Assembly (NCBI GenBank): GCA_015258785.1
Contig: JABZHP010000002.1
Location: forward strand, 1-17,862
DNA: 17,862 nt
Origin: Atopobium sp.
Lineage (GTDB): Bacteria > Actinomycetota > Coriobacteriia > Coriobacteriales > Atopobiaceae
Direction of reading: 5' to 3'
Shown: one piece after another, positions 1-6,890 of the stretch
Layout: every line of letters starts with the position of its first letter
How positions within the stretch are numbered: the stretch's first letter is position 1
Position numbers and translations under genes: made by a program
Notes under the pieces: generated by a model
What the model saw: the letters and a program-made list of their open reading frames with translations, nothing else
Told to the model about the DNA's origin: nothing
Databases searched by the model: none

Positions 1-329
1 CTAAAAGAACTCACACGAGCAGTAGATTGCGAAGATGTCAGTGTAGCCATAACGTCTACCGTGCGAGAAGGCATAACCGCCTCAACACCCTCAACTAATG
101 CAAGGGCATGAACGTCCTTCTCGCTTAACCCAAGCGTAGAGATTACACGCAGGTCGTAGAGATGTTGGTTTGCATAAAACGTATGAGCAGCTTCTTGCAT
201 ATCGGGGCTGGCCATTTTGAGGCCAGCAAAGAAGCCGCAGCCTAAAGCAACAATTCCTGCAATTGCAAGAAATCTGGCGAGAGACCCTTTGATGGTCCGA
301 GTAATCTCGGTAAAAAGAGCGTGTGGCAT
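1..329 (-). CDS. ABC transporter permease, FtsX-like, N-terminal part (runs off the window)
   Basis: My translation from the ATG at 329 gives about 109 residues, open to the window edge: MPHALFTEITRTIKGSLARF, then a hydrophobic stretch (about residues 17-38, containing IAGIVALGCGFFAG), then an extracytoplasmic segment containing DLRVISTLGLSEKDVHAL. This opening, with a basic amphipathic start, one membrane helix and then a large external domain beginning with an 'RVISTLGL' type motif, is typical of the large FtsX/MacB-like permeases of Gram-positive bacteria that have two external domains and often exceed 1000 residues. The start lies only 2 nt after the stop of the ATPase gene, so the two are co-transcribed and probably form one exporter or lipoprotein/peptide-handling transporter. 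Substrate is unknown. The family call is firm; the rest of the protein is outside the window. Confidence 0.85.
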   Translation of the reverse strand, partial: MPHALFTEITRTIKGSLARFLAIAGIVALGCGFFAGLKMASPDMQEAAHTFYANQHLYDLRVISTLGLSEKDVHALALVEGVEAVMPSRTVDVMATLTSSQSTARVSSF

Positions 330-331
330 AA

Positions 332-1033
332 CTACCACTCGACAGTAAGCGCGTCAGCTGGGTGCTTATTAATTTCTACCGATTGAGCCTGGCCTTCTTT
401 AACGTGGATAACCCTATGAGCAATTTGAGTAAACGCAAAGTTATGCGTGACAATAGCCACGGTCTTATGCTGCTCCTTGCACATATCTTGCAAGAGCTTA
501 AGAATTTGCTTTCCTGTTTTATAATCCAGCGCACCTGTTGGCTCATCGCAAAGCAAAAGGCGTGGATTTTTTGCCAAAGCGCGCGCAATAGAGACGCGCT
601 GCTGCTCTCCGCCAGAAAGTTGAGCTGGAAAGTTATCCATACGATGCTCAAGACCAACAGCACGTAGCGCATCTTCTGGCTGCATAGGGTCAAGACAAAT
701 CTGCGACGCAAGCTCAACGTTCTCTTTTGCAGTGAGGTTAGGAACTAGATTGTAAAACTGGAAAACAAAGCCAATATCATGACGGCGGTAGAGCGTTCTT
801 TCTTTTTCTGAAAGCCCACCAATTTCTTTTCCATCTAAATAAATAGACCCAGAGGTACAGGTATCCATACCTCCGAGCATATTTAAGACAGTTGTTTTAC
901 CGGCGCCTGATGGGCCTACAATTACGCAAAGCTCTCCTTCTTCTATGGAGAAGTTCATGTCATGGACAGCGTTTACCTTGACGGAGCCCATGGTATACGT
1001 CTTTGTTACCTCTTTAAATTCAACAAAAGACAT
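332..1033 (-). CDS. ABC transporter ATP-binding protein, MacB/LolD type
   Basis: This 233-residue nucleotide-binding subunit energises the FtsX-like permease encoded directly downstream. All ATPase motifs are intact: Walker A GPSGAGKTT (residues 40-48), Q-loop glutamine at 92 (FVFQFYNLVPNL), signature LSGGEQQR (139-146), Walker B LLLCDEPTGALD (159-170) and H-loop histidine at 197 (AIVTHN). The 'DEPTGALD' and 'FQ.YNLVP.LTA.ENV' wording is characteristic of the MacB/LolD/FtsE branch, which uses ATP for work on extracytoplasmic substrates rather than classic import. Length is normal for the family. The start is supported by TAGGAG 6 nt upstream of the ATG. The gene lies 54 nt after the membrane-protein gene and 2 nt before the permease gene. 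Antimicrobial-peptide or lipoprotein export are possible roles, but nothing here decides it. Confidence 0.93.
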   Translation of the reverse strand: MSFVEFKEVTKTYTMGSVKVNAVHDMNFSIEEGELCVIVGPSGAGKTTVLNMLGGMDTCTSGSIYLDGKEIGGLSEKERTLYRRHDIGFVFQFYNLVPNLTAKENVELASQICLDPMQPEDALRAVGLEHRMDNFPAQLSGGEQQRVSIARALAKNPRLLLCDEPTGALDYKTGKQILKLLQDMCKEQHKTVAIVTHNFAFTQIAHRVIHVKEGQAQSVEINKHPADALTVEW

Positions 1034-1087
1034 ACGTTTCTCCTATGAGAAAGATTCTCCTGAACAAGAGGAGGTGTGCGTGAGGAG

Positions 1088-1693
1088 CTACTCCTGTGGA
1101 GCCTCTGGAGCTGCAGGAGCCTCAGGTGCGACAGCTGCGACAGTTGCTTCTGGAGCAGGTGCTGCTGTAGCCTCTGCAGTTACAGGGACAACAGGAGCAA
1201 CATCTGCTCCCTCAGTAGCAAGAGGCATTGGAGCAACAACAACCTCTTCCTCCTCAAGATCAGCCTGACGCTGGTCAAACTCTTTCTTAGCACGAACCCA
1301 AATGAGAAGCGCAAGAAGAGCGGCAAAGAGCAGGAAGGTAACAATCATGATGTTAAGAATAAGGGTGGTGAAGTTCACTGCCTGGCTGATAGAAATCATC
1401 ACAGAGAGCTCTGTAAGTGCGGTAGTTAAACCAACTACAGAGAGAATGGAGAGACCCCACCTAAGACGAGGGCGGAAGCCCCTCAAAAGACCTGAAACCG
1501 CAGCAAAAAGGTAGCACAGGAAAATAATGTAGGTAATACGCGCAAGCATCAGAGAGATAGGGCTTGTCTGACGAGTTGCAAAGTTAAATACCGTGTGGAA
1601 ATAGCTGAGATACTGAACAGGTGCAACAAAATCAATGACAATAAAAATGAGAGCCACAATTGCTGGGATGGCAATTTTTGCTTTGGGGTTCAT
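1088..1693 (-). CDS. Four-helix membrane protein with an Ala/Pro/Glu-rich cytoplasmic tail, function unknown
   Basis: This 201-residue protein is not one I recognise. Four hydrophobic helices can be seen at about residues 7-28, 45-70, 76-98 and 105-133. They are followed by a charged segment (RAKKEFDQRQADLEEEEVV, about 134-152) and then a tail of about 50 residues made almost entirely of A, P, E, V and T (APEATVAAVAPEAPAAPEAP). Such tails are flexible and often variable between strains. An even number of helices places both ends on the same side; the basic N-terminus suggests the cytoplasm. The start is well supported: a GAGGAGG ribosome binding site sits 5-6 nt upstream of ATG. The gene lies 49 bp after the yolD-like gene, with a perfect dyad in the gap, so it may have its own promoter. 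It could be co-transcribed with the ABC transporter genes downstream, which would hint at an accessory role, but that is only inference. Confidence 0.75.
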   Translation of the reverse strand: MNPKAKIAIPAIVALIFIVIDFVAPVQYLSYFHTVFNFATRQTSPISLMLARITYIIFLCYLFAAVSGLLRGFRPRLRWGLSILSVVGLTTALTELSVMISISQAVNFTTLILNIMIVTFLLFAALLALLIWVRAKKEFDQRQADLEEEEVVVAPMPLATEGADVAPVVPVTAEATAAPAPEATVAAVAPEAPAAPEAPQE

Positions 1694-1710
1694 GAAACCT
1701 CCTCGCTTTC

Positions 1711-1741
1711 TTTATACGACCTGTCTATTTTATCGTATAAA
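1711..1741. promoter_or_regulatory. Perfect 9-bp dyad between the yolD-like gene and the membrane-protein gene
   Basis: TTTATACGA (1711-1719) and TCGTATAAA (1733-1741) are perfect inverted copies separated by 13 bp. Read on the minus strand, the dyad begins right after the yolD-like stop codon and ends about 18 nt upstream of the next start codon. The proximal arm contains TATAAA, which could serve as a -10 element, so a repressor bound to the two arms would cover the promoter. There is no T-run, so it is not a standard terminator. The repressor is unknown. Confidence 0.45.
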
Positions 1742-1742
1742 C

Positions 1743-1964
1743 CTATGACCAGTGCGGTAAGTCATGAAAGTCTTTTATATGGTCTTGAGCTTCTTGTTCT
1801 CTTTCTGCCAATGCCTCTCTTAAACCCTTCAATGCATCAAAAGGCATGAATATTTTTGCCCTGTTTGCCCGAGACATGCGAGGATGACCGTAGTGCATCT
1901 GCGATGCAAACGCATCCTCTTTTGCACCATTTTCCGCTGGCGAGAAACCCTGTCTAGGCTTCAT
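1743..1964 (-). CDS. YolD-like small protein, partner of the Y-family polymerase
   Basis: The gene encodes a 73-residue protein with the core MSRANRAKIFMPFDALKGL (residues 30-48), which matches the YolD-like pattern of 'R.RAK.F.PFaAL.G' followed by a charged helix (REALAEREQEAQDHI). YolD-like proteins are typically encoded next to UvrX/YqjW-type Y-family polymerases in Gram-positive bacteria and have been proposed to act like UmuD, as a polymerase accessory. The frame is open as far as 2066, but I chose the ATG at 1964. It has GGAG 9 nt upstream and gives an 11-nt overlap with the end of the polymerase gene, a classic coupled arrangement, whereas the longer version would be translated largely inside the polymerase gene. 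Function rests on motif and context, not on catalytic residues. Confident as a gene, fairly confident of family. Confidence 0.75.
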   Translation of the reverse strand: MKPRQGFSPAENGAKEDAFASQMHYGHPRMSRANRAKIFMPFDALKGLREALAEREQEAQDHIKDFHDLPHWS

Positions 1965-3297
1965 TGGTTTCTTCTCCACTACGATGTCCTCCAATCTGCG
2001 CATTTCTCTGTCGAGCAGTTGCTTCGGGAAGTAGGTCCATAGCTTTGAGCAAAGAGTTCTTTCCAAACTTCTTCTTTATGGCGTTGATAGTATCTTGGCG
2101 CTGGCGCTCTTTCTCTAAAACGGTATTGTCCTGGAAAAGTGATATCTGAATACCAGATCCCGTTTCTTCTTGAGTGTTTCCAAAGGTAAGGCCAACGCGA
2201 TGCACGCTTTCTGAAGGTATTACTCGCTCGTCAAAGAAAGACAAAACCTCTGCCATAAGCTCATCTCTAGAGTTAGTGGGGTAAGAGAGTTTCTTAGTGC
2301 CGCTGCTGGAAGGAATATGTCTTCTCCAGCTTCTATAATCTCCTGTTTGCCTCAGCTCTTCCATCTGGCTCTCTGTTGCCGAGTAGCCAATATAGATGCC
2401 AATAGAAGAGCAGACCAGCTTTTGCGTTACAAGCTCAAGCGTCAACGCCTCAACCATCTCTTTAAAGATAAGACGCGCGCCCTCTGTATCTCTGTTGTGA
2501 TCAAAGACCTGCGCCGTTGAGACAGAATGACTTTGAGACTTATAGGACTTAATATCTGCAATGGTAGTTGGTTCAATGCCCCACGCATGATCAATAAGAA
2601 TTTCTGCATCAACGCCAAATTCTTTATACAGAGGTTCTGTAGGAGCCATGGCAAGCTGCCCCATGGTGTGAATATTCATTGCCGCAAGACGCTTTTGAAT
2701 ACCTGCACCAATATGCCAAAAATCAGTCAAAGGTTTATGGTTCCAAAGCTTAAGTTTGTACGACTCTTCATCAAGCTCACCAAAGAAATTTGGGCTGTGC
2801 TTTGCCGTAATATCAAGCGCAATTTTTGCCAGATACAAATTTGGACCCAAACCACAAGTAGCAGGGATACCAGTGGTTTTTGCTACGTCTGCACGGATCT
2901 TCTCGCCTAGCTCTCTTGCTGTGCATCCGTAAAGCGATAGGTACGGTGTTACATCAATAAATGCCTCGTCAATGGAGTAAACGTGGATGTCTTCTGGTGC
3001 AATGTATTTGAGATATACCGAATAAACGTCTGCGGATCGCTCCACATACAGAGCCATGCGAGGAGGAGCTACCTCATAGGTAAGGTTTTTGGGAATCTCA
3101 AAAACACGGCAACGTCCAGGAACACCCAGCGCACGAAGAGCGGGTGAAACAGCCAAACAGATTGTCTTTTCTGTCCTGGTAAGATCAGCCACAACAAGCT
3201 TAGCCTTCATGGGATCAAGGCCTCGCTCAACGCACTCAACTGATGCGTAAAAACTCTTTAAATCAATAACCAGGTACTGTTTTTGAGAAGGTGTCAT
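1954..3297 (-). CDS. Y-family (error-prone) DNA polymerase, UvrX/YqjW-like
   Basis: This 447-residue translesion polymerase copies past damaged template bases. The catalytic palm carboxylates are present: Asp12 in YLVIDLKSFYASVE and Asp110-Glu111 in VYSIDEAFIDV. The steric-gate region is IDLKSFYASVE, with Phe/Tyr at 16-17. A helix-hairpin-helix-like segment follows (FWHIGAGIQKRLAAMNIHTMGQLA, about 193-216), then the little-finger domain, a sliding-clamp-binding motif QISLF at 384-388 and the C-terminal 'RNAQIGGH' signature. That last motif and the absence of a DinB-type ending point to the UvrX/YqjW branch, common on Gram-positive chromosomes, phages and plasmids. Length is normal. The start lies 3 nt after the DJ-1 stop codon and the 3' end overlaps the yolD-like gene, so all three are one transcription unit. 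A LexA-like dyad at the operon promoter suggests induction by DNA damage. Confidence 0.92.
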   Translation of the reverse strand: MTPSQKQYLVIDLKSFYASVECVERGLDPMKAKLVVADLTRTEKTICLAVSPALRALGVPGRCRVFEIPKNLTYEVAPPRMALYVERSADVYSVYLKYIAPEDIHVYSIDEAFIDVTPYLSLYGCTARELGEKIRADVAKTTGIPATCGLGPNLYLAKIALDITAKHSPNFFGELDEESYKLKLWNHKPLTDFWHIGAGIQKRLAAMNIHTMGQLAMAPTEPLYKEFGVDAEILIDHAWGIEPTTIADIKSYKSQSHSVSTAQVFDHNRDTEGARLIFKEMVEALTLELVTQKLVCSSIGIYIGYSATESQMEELRQTGDYRSWRRHIPSSSGTKKLSYPTNSRDELMAEVLSFFDERVIPSESVHRVGLTFGNTQEETGSGIQISLFQDNTVLEKERQRQDTINAIKKKFGKNSLLKAMDLLPEATARQRNAQIGGHRSGEETNEA

Positions 3298-3300
3298 GGC

Positions 3301-3873
3301 TTAGATAAGTACAATACCTTGAGAAACTTTTTCTGCCACGTCATTACCTACAAGATAACGGACAACCTCTAGGCCAAACTTAAGAGCGGTTCCTGCACCT
3401 TGGCTGGTAATGAAAGAGCCATCAACACAAACCGCATCTTGCGAAAGATTGGCGCCATTCTCTGAGAGAAAATGCTGGAAACCTGGGTTGGAAGTGGCCT
3501 TCTTACCCGTAAGTAATCCACGCTTTGCATAAATTGAAGGAGCAGCACAAATTGCAGCAAGCACACGACCGTCTGCGGCAAACGCATCAACTGCCTGCAT
3601 AAGTGGCTCACAAGCCTCAAGATTAGTGGTTCCGGGAAGACCACCAGGAAGCACCAACATGCTGTAATCATCAAACGAGACCTGACTGAGCAGCTTGTCT
3701 GTTAAAAAAGTAACCTGATGAGAAGAAGTCACGCTCAAAGACTCAGAGATAGACACTTTGTCACAGGGAATACCTGCACGATACAGGACGTCAACAACAC
3801 TCAGTCCCTCAATCTCTTCACAACCATCAGCAAAAAAGACAGCAACGCGCTTGTCAGTACATGGTGTAAACAT
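3301..3873 (-). CDS. DJ-1/PfpI family protein (glyoxalase/deglycase-like)
   Basis: This 190-residue protein of the DJ-1/ThiJ/YajL type has the nucleophile-elbow cysteine at 109 in LAAICAAPSIYAKRGLL and the supporting acidic residue Glu22 in GCEEIEGLSVVDVL, the same layout as human DJ-1 (Glu18/Cys106). The glycine-rich loop LVLPGGLPG (74-81) is also present. Family members remove methylglyoxal adducts or act as redox-sensing chaperones; which of these applies here cannot be read from sequence. The frame extends upstream to 3924, but the ATG at 3873 is preferred because GGGAG lies 5-6 nt ahead of it and the predicted -10 lies only 23 nt upstream. As the first gene of the operon with the polymerase and YolD-like genes, it links aldehyde or oxidative damage to translesion synthesis. 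Confidence 0.9.
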   Translation of the reverse strand: MFTPCTDKRVAVFFADGCEEIEGLSVVDVLYRAGIPCDKVSISESLSVTSSHQVTFLTDKLLSQVSFDDYSMLVLPGGLPGTTNLEACEPLMQAVDAFAADGRVLAAICAAPSIYAKRGLLTGKKATSNPGFQHFLSENGANLSQDAVCVDGSFITSQGAGTALKFGLEVVRYLVGNDVAEKVSQGIVLI

Positions 3874-3895
3874 CTGACTCCCTTCTCGACTAAAA

Positions 3896-3924
3896 CTAGT
3901 ACAAGTGTACGCCTTTTTACACAA
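3896..3924 (-). promoter_or_regulatory. Predicted operon promoter with a LexA-like dyad over the -10
   Basis: On the minus strand TTGTGT (3919-3924) and TACTAG (3896-3901) are separated by 17 bp, a plausible though imperfect -35/-10 pair. A perfect dyad, GTACA-ct-TGTAC, occupies 3899-3910 and overlaps the -10. Written as C-GTAC-N4-GTAC it differs from the Gram-positive LexA consensus CGAAC-N4-GTTCG by symmetric A-to-T changes plus one outer base. Position and gene content (error-prone polymerase) fit an SOS operator. The promoter is followed closely by the GGGAG ribosome binding site and ATG at 3873. Confidence 0.5.
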
Positions 3925-3956
3925 AAAAGGACACTCAAGTTTGTGCTTGAGTGTCC
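3923..3956 (-). terminator. Rho-independent terminator after the EIIA gene
   Basis: A perfect 11-bp stem, GGACACTCAAG (3929-3939) pairing with CTTGAGTGTCC (3946-3956), encloses a 6-nt loop. On the minus strand it is followed at once by TTTTTT. It lies about 70 nt after the EIIA stop codon and isolates that gene from the DJ-1 operon, whose -35 begins right at the T-run. Confidence 0.88.
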
Positions 3957-4024
3957 AAAATTTTACCCAGTTAAACTGTTACAGAAAGTACCCGTCAAGC
4001 CCCCCTATAGCCTGGCGAGAAACC

Positions 4025-4483
4025 CTACTCCTCGCTAATGCCCTCGTTAATAGCCTGAGCAATAACTTCCTGATCATTAGAACCACGGAGCAGAGACTTA
4101 AACTCATCTCTCATCAGAAGAACAGCGGTCTTAGAAAGAAGCTTGATGTGAGTGGTACCAGCCTCTCCATCTGGAACAAGCAGTGCAATAGCAACATCAA
4201 CGGGCTTCTCGTCAAAAGAAGGCCACTCAAGAGGGGTGCTGTTCTTGAAGACAAAGACAGCTGCGTCCTTGATAGCAGCATCTTTTGCGTGTGGAACTGC
4301 AAAACCGTCAGTCATGCCGGTCTCGCCCATTTCCTCACGAGCCAAAAAAGCATTGTAAACAGCGTCTGCATCGTCAGTTACGCCAGCTTCCAATGCTTTA
4401 TCGGCAATAAAACGCAGGACATCATTACGGCTCGCTGCGTTCTGGTTTACAAAAACATTGTCTGCCTTAACAAAACCGCTCAT
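4025..4483 (-). CDS. PTS EIIA component, fructose/mannitol (PtsN-like) family
   Basis: This 152-residue single-domain EIIA carries the phosphorylatable histidine at 65 in GFAVPHAKD, the family's 'G.A.PHA' motif. Downstream family features include AVFVFKNSTPLEWPS and the helix with HIKLLSKTAVLL. In a working PTS the domain accepts phosphate from HPr and passes it to a EIIB domain. No EIIB or EIIC gene is next to it, so it is an orphan: it may serve a distant permease or play a PtsN-like regulatory role. The ATG at 4483 has GGAAGG about 7 nt upstream. The 92-bp gap to the alcohol dehydrogenase gene holds a small hairpin (TGAGCT, 3-nt loop, AGCTCA at 4504-4518) about 20 nt before the start and probably a separate promoter. 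A strong terminator follows the gene. Confidence 0.87.
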   Translation of the reverse strand: MSGFVKADNVFVNQNAASRNDVLRFIADKALEAGVTDDADAVYNAFLAREEMGETGMTDGFAVPHAKDAAIKDAAVFVFKNSTPLEWPSFDEKPVDVAIALLVPDGEAGTTHIKLLSKTAVLLMRDEFKSLLRGSNDQEVIAQAINEGISEE

Positions 4484-4575
4484 GAATCTTCCTTCCGTAT
4501 GTTTGAGCTTTTAGCTCAGTAACTTCGTATGTAGTAATAATACCCGCAATGAAACAAAATTTACCTTGAGAAACT

Positions 4576-5769
4576 TTACTTTAGGGCCATTCTTAAAATC
4601 TGTTGAACATCTGCTGTTTTAAGCTGCATAAAGTTGCCCGCATGATCTCCGCCGCGAGCGTCAATAGTGCCCTCAGCCATCTGAAGAATATCCTCTTCTG
4701 AAGGGTCTACTCCAAGCTCTGTAAGGGAGGTTGGCATACCAATTGCATGACACCACTGATTCCAAGCTTCAATTCCTGCAAGGCCTGTAGCGACAGGATT
4801 ATGGAAGTTGTTTTGAACTCCAAAAACATTGACGGCAAACTGTGCAAAGCGCTCTGGATCTTGGTCCATAACGTAGCGAGCCCAGCTTGCCCAAATAGCC
4901 GTGAGTCCAGCACCATGAGCTACGTCATACTTTGCGCTGAGCTCATGCTCGATTGCATGAGAAGCAAAATCGCTTACGCGACCAGTTCCGGTAAGTCCGC
5001 AGTGAGAAAGCGACGATGCCCAGAGCAAATCTGCACGTGCAGCGTAATTCTCTGGTTCTTTGACAGCAATCAAGACAGCTTCTTTTACGGTGCGTAAGAG
5101 CCCCTCGGCTAGCTCGTCAGTGAGTGCCACGTCCTTCTCGAGCGTAAAATAGCGCTCCATGGTGTGCATCATGATGTCGGCGCCTGTTGATGCCGTCTGA
5201 TAAGCACTCACGGAATAGGTGAGCTCTGGATTCATGATGGCAAAGCAAGGACGGCCGCTCTGATGGTGATAAGAACGCTTAAGAACACGGCCATCAGCCA
5301 GCGTAATGTTCATGACGGAAGAATCAGAGGTTTCAGATCCAGTTCCTGCAATAGTAGAAATGACACCAAGAGGAACTGCCTTTGAAACACTGACCTTATG
5401 CAAATAGAGGTCTTCAAGAGAAACGTCATTGGCCAGGCCATATGCAATCGCCTTAGCAGAATCCATGACAGATCCGCCACCGATGGCCAAAATAAAGTCA
5501 ACACCCTCGCGTTTGCCCAGCTCTACAGCTTCTTCTGCAAGCTCTAATCGAGGATTGGGGACAACTCCACCACAGTCAACAAAAGCAATTCCCGCATTGC
5601 TTAGAAGCTGGTGGATCTGGTTAAGCAAGCCACTCTTTACCACGTGACTGCCACCAAAATGCACCAGCACCTTGGTACCTCCGTGAGCAGAGACAAGCTC
5701 TGCCACACGAAGTTGAGTATCTTTTCCAAAAACCACCTGAGTAGGTACAACGTACTCAAAATTAACCAT
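4576..5769 (-). CDS. Iron-containing alcohol dehydrogenase (butanol dehydrogenase/YqhD-like)
   Basis: This 397-residue group III alcohol dehydrogenase interconverts aldehydes and alcohols with NAD(P)H, in the cytosol. The dinucleotide-binding motif is GGGSVMDSAK (97-106). The four metal ligands are all in place: Asp198 and His202 in GADIMMHTMERYF, His271 in SHAIEHELSA and His285 in YDVAHGAGL. The layout matches YqhD/BdhA enzymes, which usually prefer NADPH and reduce short-chain or reactive aldehydes; the exact substrate cannot be told. Length is normal. The ATG is preceded by GGAAAGG. The gene begins 35 nt after the degV-like gene ends, so the two are probably co-transcribed. Likely role: redox balancing in fermentation or aldehyde clearance. 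Confidence 0.92.
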   Translation of the reverse strand: MVNFEYVVPTQVVFGKDTQLRVAELVSAHGGTKVLVHFGGSHVVKSGLLNQIHQLLSNAGIAFVDCGGVVPNPRLELAEEAVELGKREGVDFILAIGGGSVMDSAKAIAYGLANDVSLEDLYLHKVSVSKAVPLGVISTIAGTGSETSDSSVMNITLADGRVLKRSYHHQSGRPCFAIMNPELTYSVSAYQTASTGADIMMHTMERYFTLEKDVALTDELAEGLLRTVKEAVLIAVKEPENYAARADLLWASSLSHCGLTGTGRVSDFASHAIEHELSAKYDVAHGAGLTAIWASWARYVMDQDPERFAQFAVNVFGVQNNFHNPVATGLAGIEAWNQWCHAIGMPTSLTELGVDPSEEDILQMAEGTIDARGGDHAGNFMQLKTADVQQILRMALK

Positions 5770-5804
5770 GACTAAAGACCTTTCCTACCTACTCGAACAA
5801 CATC

Positions 5805-6689
5805 TTAAGCGCGAGGTTCTTCTCCCCACCAGAATGTTGCAACAGTTCCAGGACCAGTATGAACACCAATAGTTGCGCCAATGGTAAAGATGTTGATATC
5901 ACCGGTCTGTGGAAGCTTTTCTTGAATAAGCTCTTTGACAGCCTGGGCATCAGAGGCGCATTCAGAGTTAGAGATAAACACTTTACGTGCGTAAGCACTG
6001 CCCTGCTCTGCAGTTTGAGTCATGATCTCAACTACGCGAGCGATTGCTTTCTTTTTGCCACGTGCCTTCTCTTTAACAGCCAAAGAACCGTCGGCCTCAA
6101 TATCCATAACAGGACAAATGTTAAGCATGCCGCCAAGCAGGCCAGCTGTCTTGGAAATGCGACCACCACGAACAAAGAAGGTCAAATCTGTTGAGAAGAA
6201 CCATCCATACACACGGTGACGAGCCTCTTTGGCCCATGCAACTGCTTCGTCAAAAGACAGACCCTCATCGCGCTTATCGGCAAGACCGTCTACCAGCAAA
6301 CCGTAGCCAGAAGATGCCTGCAGAGAGTCGACAACCTCGATCTTTCTGTCAGGAAACTCCTGCTCAATTTCTATCTTTGCCTGGCAAGCAGACTCATACG
6401 TTCCAGAAACGCCAGAACTTAACGAAACATGAAGAACGTCTTTGCCCTCCTCAAGGAAAGGACGCCAGAAGGCCATGTACTCACCAATTGATACCTGTGA
6501 AGTGCGGCACTCAGCGCCTGCAAGCATCTTTTTATAGAGGTCAGCTGGTGCATTAGTGCGACCAAAGTCATCCTTGCACTGGACACCATCAAGCTCGTAG
6601 TTGAAATATACGTATTTCACATCACGTAACTGAAGGTACTTCTCACTTACATCGGCCGTAGAGCAACAGGTCAAAACGTAGTTGGACAT
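5805..6689 (-). CDS. DegV family fatty-acid-binding protein
   Basis: This 294-residue DegV protein shows the family's landmarks: an early 'CCSTADVS' strand-loop (residues 7-14), the central CRTSQVSIGEYMAFW and VLHVSLSSGVSGTYESA segments (about residues 60-110), the 'VVDSLQASSGYGLLV' strand, and C-terminal 'FTIGATIGVHTGPGT', the 'G.vig.H.GPG' motif that closes nearly every DegV. Characterised relatives bind long-chain fatty acids; FakB forms present them to a FakA kinase for phospholipid synthesis. No fakA lies here, so partnership is inferred only. The frame extends to 6731, but the ATG at 6689 has AAGGAG 6 nt ahead and produces the usual DegV N-terminus. It is the first gene of a likely operon with the alcohol dehydrogenase. 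Confidence 0.9.
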   Translation of the reverse strand: MSNYVLTCCSTADVSEKYLQLRDVKYVYFNYELDGVQCKDDFGRTNAPADLYKKMLAGAECRTSQVSIGEYMAFWRPFLEEGKDVLHVSLSSGVSGTYESACQAKIEIEQEFPDRKIEVVDSLQASSGYGLLVDGLADKRDEGLSFDEAVAWAKEARHRVYGWFFSTDLTFFVRGGRISKTAGLLGGMLNICPVMDIEADGSLAVKEKARGKKKAIARVVEIMTQTAEQGSAYARKVFISNSECASDAQAVKELIQEKLPQTGDINIFTIGATIGVHTGPGTVATFWWGEEPRA

Positions 6690-6890
6690 ACGAGTCTCCT
6701 TGAAATATCTTCTTGCATAAAACAAACGCACACACTTATTTTTCTTGCAGATGTGAGTATACTTCTAATCTCATTTTTATGCTGCTTGTGGGGCGCTTCA
6801 AGTGCAAAATCACGTATACTTGCACGCGTTTGATTTTCTCAAATCACTACCGATACCTTAACTTTTACCTTCGACGGGAATGGATAGCGC
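6690..6890. promoter_or_regulatory. Divergent intergenic region between the degV and eamA genes
   Basis: Both flanking genes must be transcribed from these 201 bp. TATACT occurs on the plus strand at 6815-6820 as a good -10 candidate for the exporter gene, about 70 nt from its start; no convincing -35 is present. The near-palindrome AGTATACT at 6756-6763 can serve as -10 for either strand. A 6-bp inverted repeat, GTGCAA (6802-6807) and TTGCAC (6820-6825), straddles the plus-strand -10 and could be a repressor site. No gene is seen in this stretch. Confidence 0.4.

Noticed and set aside
1965..2066. Longer N-terminus for the YolD-like protein
   Set aside because: It would be translated almost wholly inside the polymerase gene, and family similarity and a ribosome binding site begin at the ATG at 1964.
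3905..4522. Plus-strand frame of 205 codons across the terminator and the EIIA gene
   Set aside because: It runs through a perfect terminator stem and is antisense to an intact EIIA gene; the product has no recognisable motif.
6191..6556. Plus-strand frame of 121 codons opposite degV
   Set aside because: Low-complexity His/Gln/Arg-rich translation of a DegV antisense; no start signal.
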